Source: an uncultured Micavibrio sp. (lineage in GTDB: Bacteria > Pseudomonadota > Alphaproteobacteria > Micavibrionales > UBA1664). Taken from it: a stretch of 19,379 nucleotides of DNA. The notes below the pieces were generated by a model. It was given only the letters and a program-made list of their open reading frames with translations. It was not told where the DNA came from and made no database searches. This document shows, one piece after another, positions 1 through 6,043 of the stretch; position 1 is the first letter of the stretch; each line of letters begins with the position of its first letter. The DNA lies in assembly GCA_937896295.1 (NCBI GenBank), contig CALBME010000047.1, forward strand, positions 1-19,379, read 5' to 3'. A program made the translations under genes and the position numbers.

Positions 1-198
1 GACCTGGGCCTCAAGGTCATCGCCGAAGGCGTCGAGACCGACGCCCAGCGGGATTTCCTCCTCGCCCGCCAGTGCAGCGTGATGCAGGGTTTCCTGTTCG
101 CGCGGCCGATGACCGCGCAGACCATGGCCGAATGGGCGGCCGACATCGACCGGCCCTCGGCGCTGAGCTTCAGCCCTTCGGCGTTTCTCGAAGCCTGA
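1..198 (+). CDS. EAL-domain cyclic-di-GMP phosphodiesterase, C-terminal end (partial)
   Basis: The window opens inside this gene and shows only its last 65 codons. The visible part reads ...LGLKVIAEGVET, followed by a segment ending in QGFLFARPM. These are the well-known final motifs of EAL domains, which hydrolyse cyclic di-GMP to pGpG; the glutamate of EGVET is one of the family's conserved active-site residues. About 30 residues without clear domain character follow before the TGA. Whether a GGDEF, PAS or membrane part precedes it cannot be seen. Codons almost always end in G or C, much more strongly than in the genes after position 525, so this piece may come from a different genome from the rest. 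The assignment to EAL is firm; the biological setting is not. Confidence 0.85.
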   Translation, partial: DLGLKVIAEGVETDAQRDFLLARQCSVMQGFLFARPMTAQTMAEWAADIDRPSALSFSPSAFLEA

Positions 199-524
199 CC
201 CTGCGCCGCGTGGGTGCAGGCGCGGCCTTCTAAAATCGCGGCATGGACCAGCCCGCCTACACCCGCGCCGCCGACCTGCCGGCGGCCCTGCCCCTGGCCG
301 AGCTGCCCGCCGCGGCGCGCGCGCGACCCTGTCCACCGTCGCGCAGCCGAGCTTGGTCGAGATGCATCTGTATACGAACGGTTTCCCCGAGTTCGCATGC
401 ACGTTGCGGTCGATGCGGCTGATGAGTTCGCGCCGGGGCCTGCCCGACTGGCTTTACCGGTGTCAGACGCGTAAAGCTTTATGTCTGTGAAAATTAAAAA
501 AACGGACGAGCAATTTCAAAAATT
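199..524. other. GC-rich stretch with no intact gene; possible broken reading frame
   Basis: After the EAL stop there is a short spacer with a TAAAATCGCGG stretch, then an ATG at 243 that opens a plausible GC-biased frame (MDQPAYTRAADLPAALPL...). It loses its coding character near 325. A good GC-biased frame continues from about 329 in another register (LSTVAQPSLVEMHLY...) and runs into AT-rich DNA near 475. This could be one gene broken by a frameshift and then truncated, but I do not recognise the protein. Base composition changes abruptly between about 330 and 475, which marks a likely junction. No RNA gene or repeat is visible here. Confidence 0.35.
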
Positions 525-552
525 TTAGTGGGACCTGCTGGTAGAATCCCAC
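524..552 (-). terminator. Possible terminator overlapping the end of the anti-sigma-like gene
   Basis: On the minus strand GTGGGA (552-547) pairs with TCCCAC (533-528), with a 13-base loop, followed by the TAA stop and an A/T-rich tail (TAAAATTTTT). The stem is short and lies within the last codons, so this is tentative. Confidence 0.3.
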
Positions 553-689
553 CAGTCTTTCAAAAGAGTTTTCTGACGGCGAAGCATTTCATAAGTGGCC
601 TTGGCCTTGGCATCCGTTGCTATGAACGCGCGCACGCGCTTTTCCTGTTCCCAAGTGAGTTCATTGTCCACCAGGGCCTGAATATCCAT
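525..689 (-). CDS. Very short anti-sigma-factor-like protein (54 residues)
   Basis: The ATG at 689 is chosen because an AAGG lies a suitable distance upstream; the frame stays open further upstream but only with a TTG start. The protein begins MDIQALVDNELTWEQEKRV and continues with an acidic/alanine helix and a QKTLLKDWW end. This matches the N-terminal anti-sigma fold seen in many ECF anti-sigma factors, a D-x-EL-x-x-x-x-E pattern followed by two helices. Usual family members go on to a membrane segment and a periplasmic domain; this one stops after the sigma-binding part and has no zinc-ligand His/Cys cluster. Its own promoter region carries a stress-type site (758-783) and it is divergent from the DUF1328 gene. 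A role in restraining the ECF sigma factor at 3490-4044 is an inference. The gene itself is likely real. Confidence 0.6.
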   Translation of the reverse strand: MDIQALVDNELTWEQEKRVRAFIATDAKAKATYEMLRRQKTLLKDWWDSTSRSH

Positions 690-757
690 TTCACTTACCT
701 TTGCATGCCCGTCCACGCGCAATACCCCGCTCGAACTGATTGTTTTCTTGACCTGCC

Positions 758-783
758 AACAGGGATCCCCGCCCCGCGGTTCC
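758..783 (-). promoter_or_regulatory. EcfG-type promoter for the anti-sigma-like gene (GGAAC-N17-TGTT)
   Basis: Read on the minus strand, GGAAC (783-779) is followed after 17 bases by TGTT (761-758). The -35 box is exact and the -10 box has one change from CGTT. It points towards the gene starting at 689 and lies 13 bases from the oppositely oriented site at 797. Confidence 0.55.
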
Positions 784-796
784 CGGCACTTTCTTT

Positions 797-822
797 GGAA
801 CTCTTTTATATAACCGCGCGTT
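797..822 (+). promoter_or_regulatory. EcfG-type promoter for the DUF1328 gene (GGAAC-N17-CGTT)
   Basis: GGAAC at 797-801 and CGTT at 819-822 with a 17-base spacer match the established alphaproteobacterial EcfG consensus exactly. The ATG at 864 lies about 40 bases downstream. Confidence 0.75.
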
Positions 823-863
823 GGTTAAGGGAATAGATTAACTTTTATTGAAAGGCTATGACC

Positions 864-1046
864 ATGTTGAGTTGGGCTTTGGCATTTCTGGTTCTCGCCC
901 TTATCGCGGCGGTTCTGGGTTTTGGCGGAGTTGCCGCCATTTCGATTGAAATTGCGAAAATACTGTTTGTGGTTTTCCTGATCCTGTTCGTCATTACCGC
1001 AACCATACATGCCTTGCGCGGCAAATCCCCGCCGCCGGCCTTATAA
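864..1046 (+). CDS. DUF1328 family small membrane protein (YtjA-like)
   Basis: Sixty residues forming two hydrophobic segments: LSWALAFLVLALIAAVLGF, then IAKILFVVFLILFVITATI, separated by the small GGVAAISIE linker. This is the recognisable layout of the DUF1328/YtjA family, a tiny inner-membrane protein widespread in Proteobacteria and often stress-induced; no biochemical role is established. Two ATGs are possible (858 and 864). The second is preferred because AAAGG at 851-855 sits eight bases before it but only two before the first. An exact stress-type promoter lies upstream (797-822) and a strong terminator follows (1059-1090), so this is a monocistronic unit. It is divergent from the anti-sigma-like gene. 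Confidence 0.88.
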   Translation: MLSWALAFLVLALIAAVLGFGGVAAISIEIAKILFVVFLILFVITATIHALRGKSPPPAL

Positions 1047-1058
1047 GATCTGAATATG

Positions 1059-1090
1059 AAATGCACCCCGTCTTTGCGGGGTGCATTTTT
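1059..1090 (+). terminator. Rho-independent terminator after the DUF1328 gene
   Basis: A perfect 12-bp stem (AAATGCACCCCG 1059-1070 pairing with 1077-1088) encloses a six-base loop and runs into a T tract. Confidence 0.9.
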
Positions 1091-1160
1091 GTTTGTTAAT
1101 GCTGAATTTTCTCATTAATAATAAGCATCTGGCCCCTATAACGAAAACCCCTCCACCCTT

Positions 1161-3401
1161 ATGGATCGCATCCTCGTCCGTAACTTTCTGATCTTCACGG
1201 TTCTGACCGTGGTCTGCTTCGGGGCACTGGGTGGCGTGCTGTGGCGTTCGGATCACGAAATCGAAAAAACCGGTGACTGGGTCGCCCGTACCAACAACAC
1301 CCTGATGGCCTCTCAGGAACTGTCTGCCCTTGTCGAAGGCATGATCAATTCGCAGCGCGGCTATCTTTTGTCCGGCAACAAGGCCTTTGTCGAGGAATAT
1401 GAATCCCGCAAACGTGACATGTCGCAGCGCATTGCCGAACTCTCTGAGCTTACCAGTGACAACCCTTCACAGGAATCGCGCCTCGATGAAATGCGCGGCT
1501 ATTTCTCCGGCCTGACCTTCAAGCTGGAAGAACGCTCGCGCGCACTCAAACCCGGAAGTGCCAACAACGCAGATCTTATGGCGGGCATTCAGACTATCGA
1601 TGGCCTGCGGCGTAATATACTGCGCCTGCATCAGGATATGGTGACCGAGGAATACAACCTGTTGCAGCAACGCATCCGTCTTGTTGAAATCCAGAAAAAC
1701 AAATATTTCACCACTCTTATTGTCGGCGGCACATTTTGTATCGCCATCATGCTGCTGCTGAATGGTTTCCTTCTGCACGCACAGACCAAGCGCGGCGCGG
1801 CGGAAAAATACCTGAAAGAGTCTGAAGACCGCTTTGCACTGGCGGCAAATGGCGCCAATGACGGTATTTTCGACTGGAATATAGATACGGGCGCCGTTTT
1901 CTATTCCAAGCCGTTCTTCACCATGCTGGGCCACGACAAACCCTCGCATATCGGCCATATAGACGACCTCAAACGCCTGCTCCATCCTGAAGACACCGAA
2001 AAGGTCTGGGCCTATGTCGATCAGTATCTGCGCGGTGAAGTATCGGAATATTCCGCTGTTTTCCGCCTGCGCCACGCGACCGGCCGCTGGGTCTGGGTCA
2101 ACGCCCGCGCCAAGGCCATTTATGACGATGCAGGACGCGCGCATCGCATGGTCGGCGCCCATACCGATATCACCTACCTGAAAGAACAGCAGCGCCGCCT
2201 GGAGGAGGCCAAGCAGGTGGCCGAGGCGGCATCGCAGGCCAAGACCGATTTCCTTGCCCATATGTCGCATGAAATCCGCACGCCACTGACAGCCATTTCC
2301 GGTATTGCCGAAATTCTGGACCGCCAGAAAACCAAACTGGATGACAAACAAAAACAGCTGGTTTCAACGCTGATGTCATCCACATCCACACTGAAGGATC
2401 TGGTGAACGACGTTCTGGATTTCTCTAAAATCGAATCCGGCGAAATCACTCTGGAAAACAAGCAGTTCGACGTGGACGATCTGTTTCAGCAGGTCATCAG
2501 CATCAGCGCGATGAATGCGGGGGAAAAAGGCCTGAAGTTCATGGTCGATACCGACAGCCTGGCGGGAATGACTTTCACAGGCGACTATTTGCGTATTCGC
2601 CAGATACTGATCAACCTGATTGGTAACGCCATAAAGTTCACCGATCAGGGCCGCATCGACGTTATCGCCTCTCTTGAACCCGCGGCCACGCCCAGTGTCC
2701 AGGTCATGAAAGTCGCTGTGCGCGATACGGGCATCGGTGTCAGCCGCGATTCCTTTGATCTGATTTTCGAACGCTTCAAGCAGGGCGATTCATCTGTCAG
2801 CCGCCGGTACGGCGGCACCGGCCTGGGCCTGCCCATTTCCCGCAATCTGGCCCGCCTGATGGGCGGCGATATCGTGGTGGAATCCGAACCCGGCGCCGGA
2901 TCGGTCTTTACCCTGATTCTGCCGCTGGAAACGGTTTTGGATGAAAATTACACGCGCGAAAAGGCGTCAGCCCCTGTGGCCCGCCGTGCTCCTGCTGCGC
3001 CCACCGACACGGAAAAACGCGTCCTGATGGTGGAAGACTACGAAGGCAACATTGTTGTCATCTCCTACTTCCTCGAAGATTTGGGATTGCCGTTCGACAT
3101 TGCACGCTCGGGCAGGCAGGCGCTCGATCTCTGGAATCGATATCATTACGATCTGGTCCTGATGGATATCCAGATGCCGGAAATGGACGGCTTCACCGCC
3201 ACCCGAAAAATGCGGGAAATCGAGATGCAGGACGGGCTGCCCCGCACTCCGATCATTGGCATGACCGCCCATGCTCTCGTCGGTGACCGTGACAAATGTA
3301 TCGAGGCCGGCATGGACGCTTACCTGCCAAAACCCATCATCGAGGCCGATCTTCGCGCGACGATTGCCGCGCACCTGCCCGACAGTAAGAAGGCCGCCTG
3401 A
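1161..3401 (+). CDS. CHASE3-PAS hybrid sensor histidine kinase with C-terminal receiver
   Basis: A 746-residue hybrid kinase. A first membrane helix (about 8-28) and a second (about 184-206) enclose a CHASE3-type helical sensor (about 35-178, including SQRGYLLSG). A PAS domain follows (about 220-340, PAS_3 style). The HisKA box MSHEIRTP carries the phosphorylatable H370. The ATP-binding part has the N box NLIGNAIKF (485-493), G1 DTGIG (522-526) and G2 GGTGLGL (551-557). The receiver domain (about 618-740) has acidic residues E625/D626, acceptor D669, T702 and K724, so both phosphotransfer modules look intact. The signal is unknown; CHASE3 domains are periplasmic sensors. No Shine-Dalgarno is visible before the ATG at 1161. 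No cognate regulator is directly adjacent in the same direction, but the OmpR-type regulator at 4225 and the sigma gene at 3490 are the nearest possible partners. Confidence 0.93.
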   Translation: MDRILVRNFLIFTVLTVVCFGALGGVLWRSDHEIEKTGDWVARTNNTLMASQELSALVEGMINSQRGYLLSGNKAFVEEYESRKRDMSQRIAELSELTSDNPSQESRLDEMRGYFSGLTFKLEERSRALKPGSANNADLMAGIQTIDGLRRNILRLHQDMVTEEYNLLQQRIRLVEIQKNKYFTTLIVGGTFCIAIMLLLNGFLLHAQTKRGAAEKYLKESEDRFALAANGANDGIFDWNIDTGAVFYSKPFFTMLGHDKPSHIGHIDDLKRLLHPEDTEKVWAYVDQYLRGEVSEYSAVFRLRHATGRWVWVNARAKAIYDDAGRAHRMVGAHTDITYLKEQQRRLEEAKQVAEAASQAKTDFLAHMSHEIRTPLTAISGIAEILDRQKTKLDDKQKQLVSTLMSSTSTLKDLVNDVLDFSKIESGEITLENKQFDVDDLFQQVISISAMNAGEKGLKFMVDTDSLAGMTFTGDYLRIRQILINLIGNAIKFTDQGRIDVIASLEPAATPSVQVMKVAVRDTGIGVSRDSFDLIFERFKQGDSSVSRRYGGTGLGLPISRNLARLMGGDIVVESEPGAGSVFTLILPLETVLDENYTREKASAPVARRAPAAPTDTEKRVLMVEDYEGNIVVISYFLEDLGLPFDIARSGRQALDLWNRYHYDLVLMDIQMPEMDGFTATRKMREIEMQDGLPRTPIIGMTAHALVGDRDKCIEAGMDAYLPKPIIEADLRATIAAHLPDSKKAA

Positions 3402-3435
3402 ACCGTAAGTTTTTCTAATCCATACGCACATAGCA

Positions 3436-3460
3436 AAACCGGCGCTGCACGCGCCGGTTT
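3436..3460. terminator. Hairpin between the convergent kinase and sigma genes
   Basis: AAACCGGCGC (3436-3445) pairs perfectly with GCGCCGGTTT (3451-3460) around a five-base loop. On the plus strand the tail is only weakly T-rich. On the minus strand the stem ends in TTTT. It probably serves both convergent genes. Confidence 0.65.
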
Positions 3461-3489
3461 CTATTACAGACCTTGAACAGTCCGAATTC

Positions 3490-4044
3490 TTAAGCCGCAA
3501 TACGGCGATCGTCGTAGATCGAACCTCCATACTGACCCGAACGGGGCGGCACGAAGCCATGACCGTGCGGGGTATCCAGCAGCGCCTGCAACTGTTCGCG
3601 GGCGCGGGACAGGCGGGAACGAACCGTTCCGAGCGGAATGTTCAGGACTTCTGCAACTTCCTGGTACTGCATGCCCTTGACGCAGACCATGACCAGAACA
3701 TCGCGGTGGTCTTCGGACAGACGTTCCATGGCGCCCTGCACTTCGGCCAGTTCAATTTTGGTTTCGTTCGAAGCCTCGACCGATTCACGCTCGATAAAGG
3801 TTTCCGGATCGTAACGGGTCTCAAACTTCGTGCGGCGGCGATAATCGCTGACAAACAGGTTGAACATGATTTTGGACGTCCATTTGAATACGTCGGTACC
3901 GTTTTCAAACAGGTGCTTTTTCTCGATCGCACGCAGCAGCGTGGTCTGCAGCAAGTCTTCTGCTTCTGCTTGGCTGTGGGTCAGGCGCAAAGCGAATTTG
4001 CGGAGATGCCCCATTTCTTGGACGAGGGATGCTTGGTTCAACAT
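3490..4044 (-). CDS. ECF-family RNA polymerase sigma factor, EcfG-like
   Basis: A 184-residue sigma factor with only regions 2 and 4, as is usual for the ECF group. Region 2 spans about 10-75 (LRKFALRLTHSQAEAEDLLQ, then WTSKIMFNLFVSDYRRR). Region 4 spans about 100-155 with the helix-turn-helix YQEVAEVLNIPLGTVRSRLS. A 30-residue Gly/Arg/Pro-rich tail follows. The open frame continues far upstream, but the ATG at 4044 is chosen because AAGGAG lies in good position and sigma homology starts there. The sequence resembles the alphaproteobacterial EcfG group, which reads GGAAC...CGTT promoters; about ten such sites occur in this window. A one-mismatch site (4125-4149) lies upstream of the gene itself, suggesting autoregulation. 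No NepR or PhyR gene is adjacent, which is unusual for EcfG. The assignment to ECF is certain; to EcfG it is likely. Confidence 0.9.
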   Translation of the reverse strand: MLNQASLVQEMGHLRKFALRLTHSQAEAEDLLQTTLLRAIEKKHLFENGTDVFKWTSKIMFNLFVSDYRRRTKFETRYDPETFIERESVEASNETKIELAEVQGAMERLSEDHRDVLVMVCVKGMQYQEVAEVLNIPLGTVRSRLSRAREQLQALLDTPHGHGFVPPRSGQYGGSIYDDRRIAA

Positions 4045-4094
4045 GGCTTGCTCCTTTTTAATGACCCTGCTGTTTGGCGAGGGTGAACTTCGTT

Positions 4095-4141
4095 GGTGAC
4101 AAACCCAATCTAGGACCGCCCTGTAACGACCGTTTGTCACC
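4095..4141. repeat. 10-bp perfect inverted repeat in the sigma/regulator intergenic region
   Basis: GGTGACAAAC (4095-4104) and its exact complement GTTTGTCACC (4132-4141) are separated by 27 bases. They lie between the divergent sigma and response-regulator genes, and the right arm overlaps the spacer of the proposed sigma promoter. They could be two operator half-sites; the binding protein is unknown. Confidence 0.55.
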
Positions 4142-4149
4142 TTCGTTTC
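4125..4149 (-). promoter_or_regulatory. Possible autoregulatory EcfG-type promoter of the sigma gene (GAAAC-N16-CGTT)
   Basis: On the minus strand GAAAC (4149-4145) is followed after 16 bases by CGTT (4128-4125). This is eight of nine consensus positions at a permitted spacing, about 80 bases before the sigma start codon. It overlaps the right arm of the inverted repeat and the first copy of the direct repeat. Confidence 0.45.
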
Positions 4150-4176
4150 ATTTGCGAAAAAGTTTGTTTCATTTTT
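4142..4176. repeat. Two direct repeats of GTTTCATTT, 21 bp apart
   Basis: GTTTCATTT occurs at 4145-4153 and 4166-4174, each preceded by TTC or TTT. The 21-bp period places both copies on the same face of the helix, as expected for tandem regulator binding. They lie just upstream of the OmpR-family regulator gene, which makes autoregulation a reasonable guess. Confidence 0.4.
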
Positions 4177-4224
4177 GTAACAAGCCCTGTAGGATGCCCC
4201 TGAAATCAGCAAAAACAGGGTCTT

Positions 4225-4962
4225 ATGAACAGCCAAAAGGCAGTTATCCTTAGCGTTGACGACGACAAAAACCTGCAAATGGTCCTCCGGGAGTACCTGG
4301 AAGAGGACGGTTACAGGGTTTTGGGTGCCCATTCGGGCCGCGAACTCGAAGACAAGCTCAAGGGCGACCCATTTGATGTGGTCTTGCTCGACCTTATGCT
4401 GCCGGACAGCCAGGGCCTGGGCCTGATCACCAAAATCCGCGCCACCAGCAACGCGCCCATCATCATCGTTTCCGGCAAATCCGACACCACTGAAAAGATC
4501 GTCGGCCTGGAAATGGGCGCGGATGATTACATCACCAAACCGTTTGAAATGCGCGAGCTTTCGGCACGCATCCGCGCGGTTTTGCGCCGCACGCAAGACT
4601 TTTCGGCAGCGCCTGCAGCCGCAAACGACACCGCCAAGGCCGGTGACGTTCTGCAGTTCAAGACATGGCGGCTGGACCGCGGGCAGTACCAGGCCTACGA
4701 CGCGAAGGGCAATTCCCTGAGCCTGACGACCGGCGAATTTAAACTGCTTGAGGCGCTGGCCGTATCAGCCAACCGCGCCCTGTCCCGTGAACACCTGTTC
4801 GACCTGACCCGTGATGGCAAATTTGATACTTATGACCGCGCCATCGATATCCAGATCGCCCGAATCCGCAAAAAACTGGGTGATGACACCAAAACCCCGG
4901 CGCTGATTAAAACCGTGCGCGGCGTCGGCTACATGCTGTGCGACGAACCGCTCAAATCATAA
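4225..4962 (+). CDS. OmpR-family two-component response regulator
   Basis: A 245-residue regulator. The receiver domain (about 5-120) has acidic residues D12/D13, phospho-acceptor D56 in VVLLDLMLP, S83 and K105 in the KPF motif, so it should be phosphorylated normally. After a linker of about 20 residues rich in Ala comes a winged-helix DNA-binding domain (about 145-240) with the TTGEFKLLEAL and RIRKKLGDD...IKTVRGVGYML motifs typical of OmpR/PhoB proteins. An AGGG lies a few bases before the ATG. No kinase follows it, so it is either an orphan or served by the hybrid kinase at 1161-3401, whose own receiver would make a direct match unusual. Divergent from the sigma gene; the shared 180-bp region contains inverted and direct repeats that may be its operators. 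Confidence 0.93.
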   Translation: MNSQKAVILSVDDDKNLQMVLREYLEEDGYRVLGAHSGRELEDKLKGDPFDVVLLDLMLPDSQGLGLITKIRATSNAPIIIVSGKSDTTEKIVGLEMGADDYITKPFEMRELSARIRAVLRRTQDFSAAPAAANDTAKAGDVLQFKTWRLDRGQYQAYDAKGNSLSLTTGEFKLLEALAVSANRALSREHLFDLTRDGKFDTYDRAIDIQIARIRKKLGDDTKTPALIKTVRGVGYMLCDEPLKS

Positions 4963-5010
4963 GCGCAAGCCCGGATTTCAATTCTTTTACAATATCCCTA
5001 GATTTTCTAC

Positions 5011-5035
5011 GGAACCTTTTATTGCATTGCACGTT
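5011..5035 (+). promoter_or_regulatory. EcfG-type promoter for the DUF883/holin-like pair (GGAAC-N16-CGTT)
   Basis: GGAAC at 5011-5015 and CGTT at 5032-5035 match the consensus exactly with a 16-base spacer, 44 bases before the DUF883 start. Confidence 0.78.
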
Positions 5036-5079
5036 GGCTGCCATGACCAACCTGTAAAACTTTAAGAGGAGTATGCGCC

Positions 5080-5367
5080 ATGAAGAACGTCCGTTCTGAA
5101 TTCCCAGAAATCGAAGAAATCCGTCAGGATATCGAATCCCTGAAAACCAACGTTGTCGATCTGTCCCGCCACGTGAAGGCAGAGAGCAAAATTCAGGCAT
5201 CCCGTCTGACCGAAGTGGCGCTGGAGCGTTTGTCCGACCTTCGCAAAAACGCATCTTATGAATACCACCGCGCAGAAAAGGCCGTGAAGGCCAAGCCGGG
5301 CCAAAGCGTTGCGATCGCCTTTGCCGCCGGCCTTGTGGCCAGCATGCTGTTCAGCCGGAGCCGCTAA
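5080..5367 (+). CDS. DUF883 family membrane-anchored protein (ElaB/YqjD-like)
   Basis: Ninety-five residues. A long charged amphipathic helix (EIEEIRQDIESLKTNVVDLS...) is followed by a basic stretch (KAVKAKPGQ) and a single C-terminal hydrophobic segment with small residues ending in SRSR. This is the layout of the DUF883 family: ElaB and YqjD of E. coli are tail-anchored inner-membrane proteins that associate with ribosomes in stationary phase. Whether this one does the same is unknown. AGAGGAG precedes the ATG at good spacing. An exact stress-type promoter lies upstream, and the next gene starts two bases after its stop, so the two are co-transcribed and probably translationally linked. Confidence 0.85.
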   Translation: MKNVRSEFPEIEEIRQDIESLKTNVVDLSRHVKAESKIQASRLTEVALERLSDLRKNASYEYHRAEKAVKAKPGQSVAIAFAAGLVASMLFSRSR

Positions 5368-5368
5368 A

Positions 5369-5803
5369 ATGTCCGCGCTCAAGGCCATCGCGGAAAGCGT
5401 TTTGTTGGAACAGGTTCTGACACGCGCAATTCCGATGACACAAAAAAGCAAAACCGGGCTGGGTCTCCAGCTTCTCGCCGGAATGCTGGTAATCGTGGCT
5501 TTGGGTTTTCTGATCGCGGCATTTCACGCCTGGCTCAGCACCCAATACACGTCAGACGTGGCTTCCCTGATCACGGCGGGTGCCATCTTCGCGCTTGCGA
5601 TGATTTCCAGCCTGGCCGCATACGGCGTGGCGCATAAGCGCCGCGTCCGCATGGCCCTGTTCAAGCACGAGATGAAAAATAACATCCAGACCGTGATTGA
5701 TACGTTTGACGACGAATTGGGCGAGCACGTACGGGACAATCCGGTGGCCGCCTTGGCCATAGCGGGGGTGGCGGGCTTCCTTTTGGCAGACCGCGTCCTA
5801 TAA
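5369..5803 (+). CDS. Phage-holin-superfamily-like membrane protein
   Basis: A 144-residue protein with a short N-terminal amphipathic region, two transmembrane segments (about 30-53, GMLVIVALGFLIAAFHAWL, and about 60-84, ITAGAIFALAMISSLAAYG), a basic cytoplasmic loop, and a third weakly hydrophobic C-terminal segment (NPVAALAIAGVAGFLLADRVL) that resembles the tail of DUF883 proteins. Small two-helix proteins of this kind next to DUF883 genes are commonly annotated as phage holin family, although they are chromosomal stress-associated genes rather than lysis genes. The ATG at 5369 is chosen because it follows the DUF883 stop closely and has GGAG upstream; the frame is open earlier but would overlap DUF883. 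A terminator follows. Function unknown. Confidence 0.75.
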   Translation: MSALKAIAESVLLEQVLTRAIPMTQKSKTGLGLQLLAGMLVIVALGFLIAAFHAWLSTQYTSDVASLITAGAIFALAMISSLAAYGVAHKRRVRMALFKHEMKNNIQTVIDTFDDELGEHVRDNPVAALAIAGVAGFLLADRVL

Positions 5804-5808
5804 ACGAT

Positions 5809-5844
5809 AAAAGCAGGGGCTGCATGAAAGCCCCGCTTTTTTTA
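5809..5844 (+). terminator. Rho-independent terminator after the holin-like gene
   Basis: AAAGC-A-GGGGCT pairs with AGCCCCGCTTT with one bulged A, followed by a T tract (5837-5843). Confidence 0.75.
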
Positions 5845-5862
5845 CTTAAAAAGGTGTATATC

Positions 5863-6015
5863 ATGGATAATCAGGCTCTGGCCCTGCTGGTGGCTGTTGC
5901 GCTGTTTGGCGCCTTGGCCATTGGTATTATTTCGCGTACAGAAACATCACAGCAGCAGGAATTTTCCGGCGGCCGCTATACCGCTGCAGGCACAGACAAC
6001 ACTTCACGTAATTAA
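5863..6015 (+). CDS. Small single-pass membrane protein (50 residues), unknown
   Basis: The ATG at 5863 follows AAAAAGG at good spacing, just after the preceding terminator. The N-terminus is one hydrophobic helix (ALALLVAVALFGALAIGII). The C-terminal half is polar (RTETSQQQEFSGGRYTAAG) with no recognisable domain. I do not recognise a family. It lies 28 bases before the lipid A deacylase gene and is probably co-transcribed with it. An upstream in-frame ATG at 5824 would lie inside the terminator stem and is rejected. Real because of the good ribosome site and tight spacing, but with no assignable role. Confidence 0.6.
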   Translation: MDNQALALLVAVALFGALAIGIISRTETSQQQEFSGGRYTAAGTDNTSRN

Positions 6016-6043
6016 GCCATAATTGGATTGGACAAAGACAGAC

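Noticed and set aside
214..474. 86-codon frame after the EAL gene
   Set aside because: Pro/Arg-rich low-complexity translation without a domain; alternative registers show better codon bias in each half.
1467..2351. 294-codon open frame on the minus strand inside the kinase gene
   Set aside because: It lies wholly opposite well-supported CHASE3/PAS/HisKA coding sequence and shows no domain or ribosome site; a shadow frame.
3559..4086. 175-codon plus-strand frame over the sigma gene
   Set aside because: Antisense to clear sigma region 2 and 4 motifs, with no protein-like features.
4045..4596. Long in-frame upstream extension of the sigma gene on the minus strand
   Set aside because: It runs antisense through the intergenic repeats and the response-regulator gene; the AAGGAG-preceded ATG at 4044 matches the start of sigma homology.
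5405..5409. GGAAC within the holin-like gene
   Set aside because: Inside a coding region and no matching -10 box follows.
5369..5803. Prophage remnant suggested by the holin-like protein
   Set aside because: No other phage genes nearby; this protein type is common beside DUF883 genes in chromosomes.
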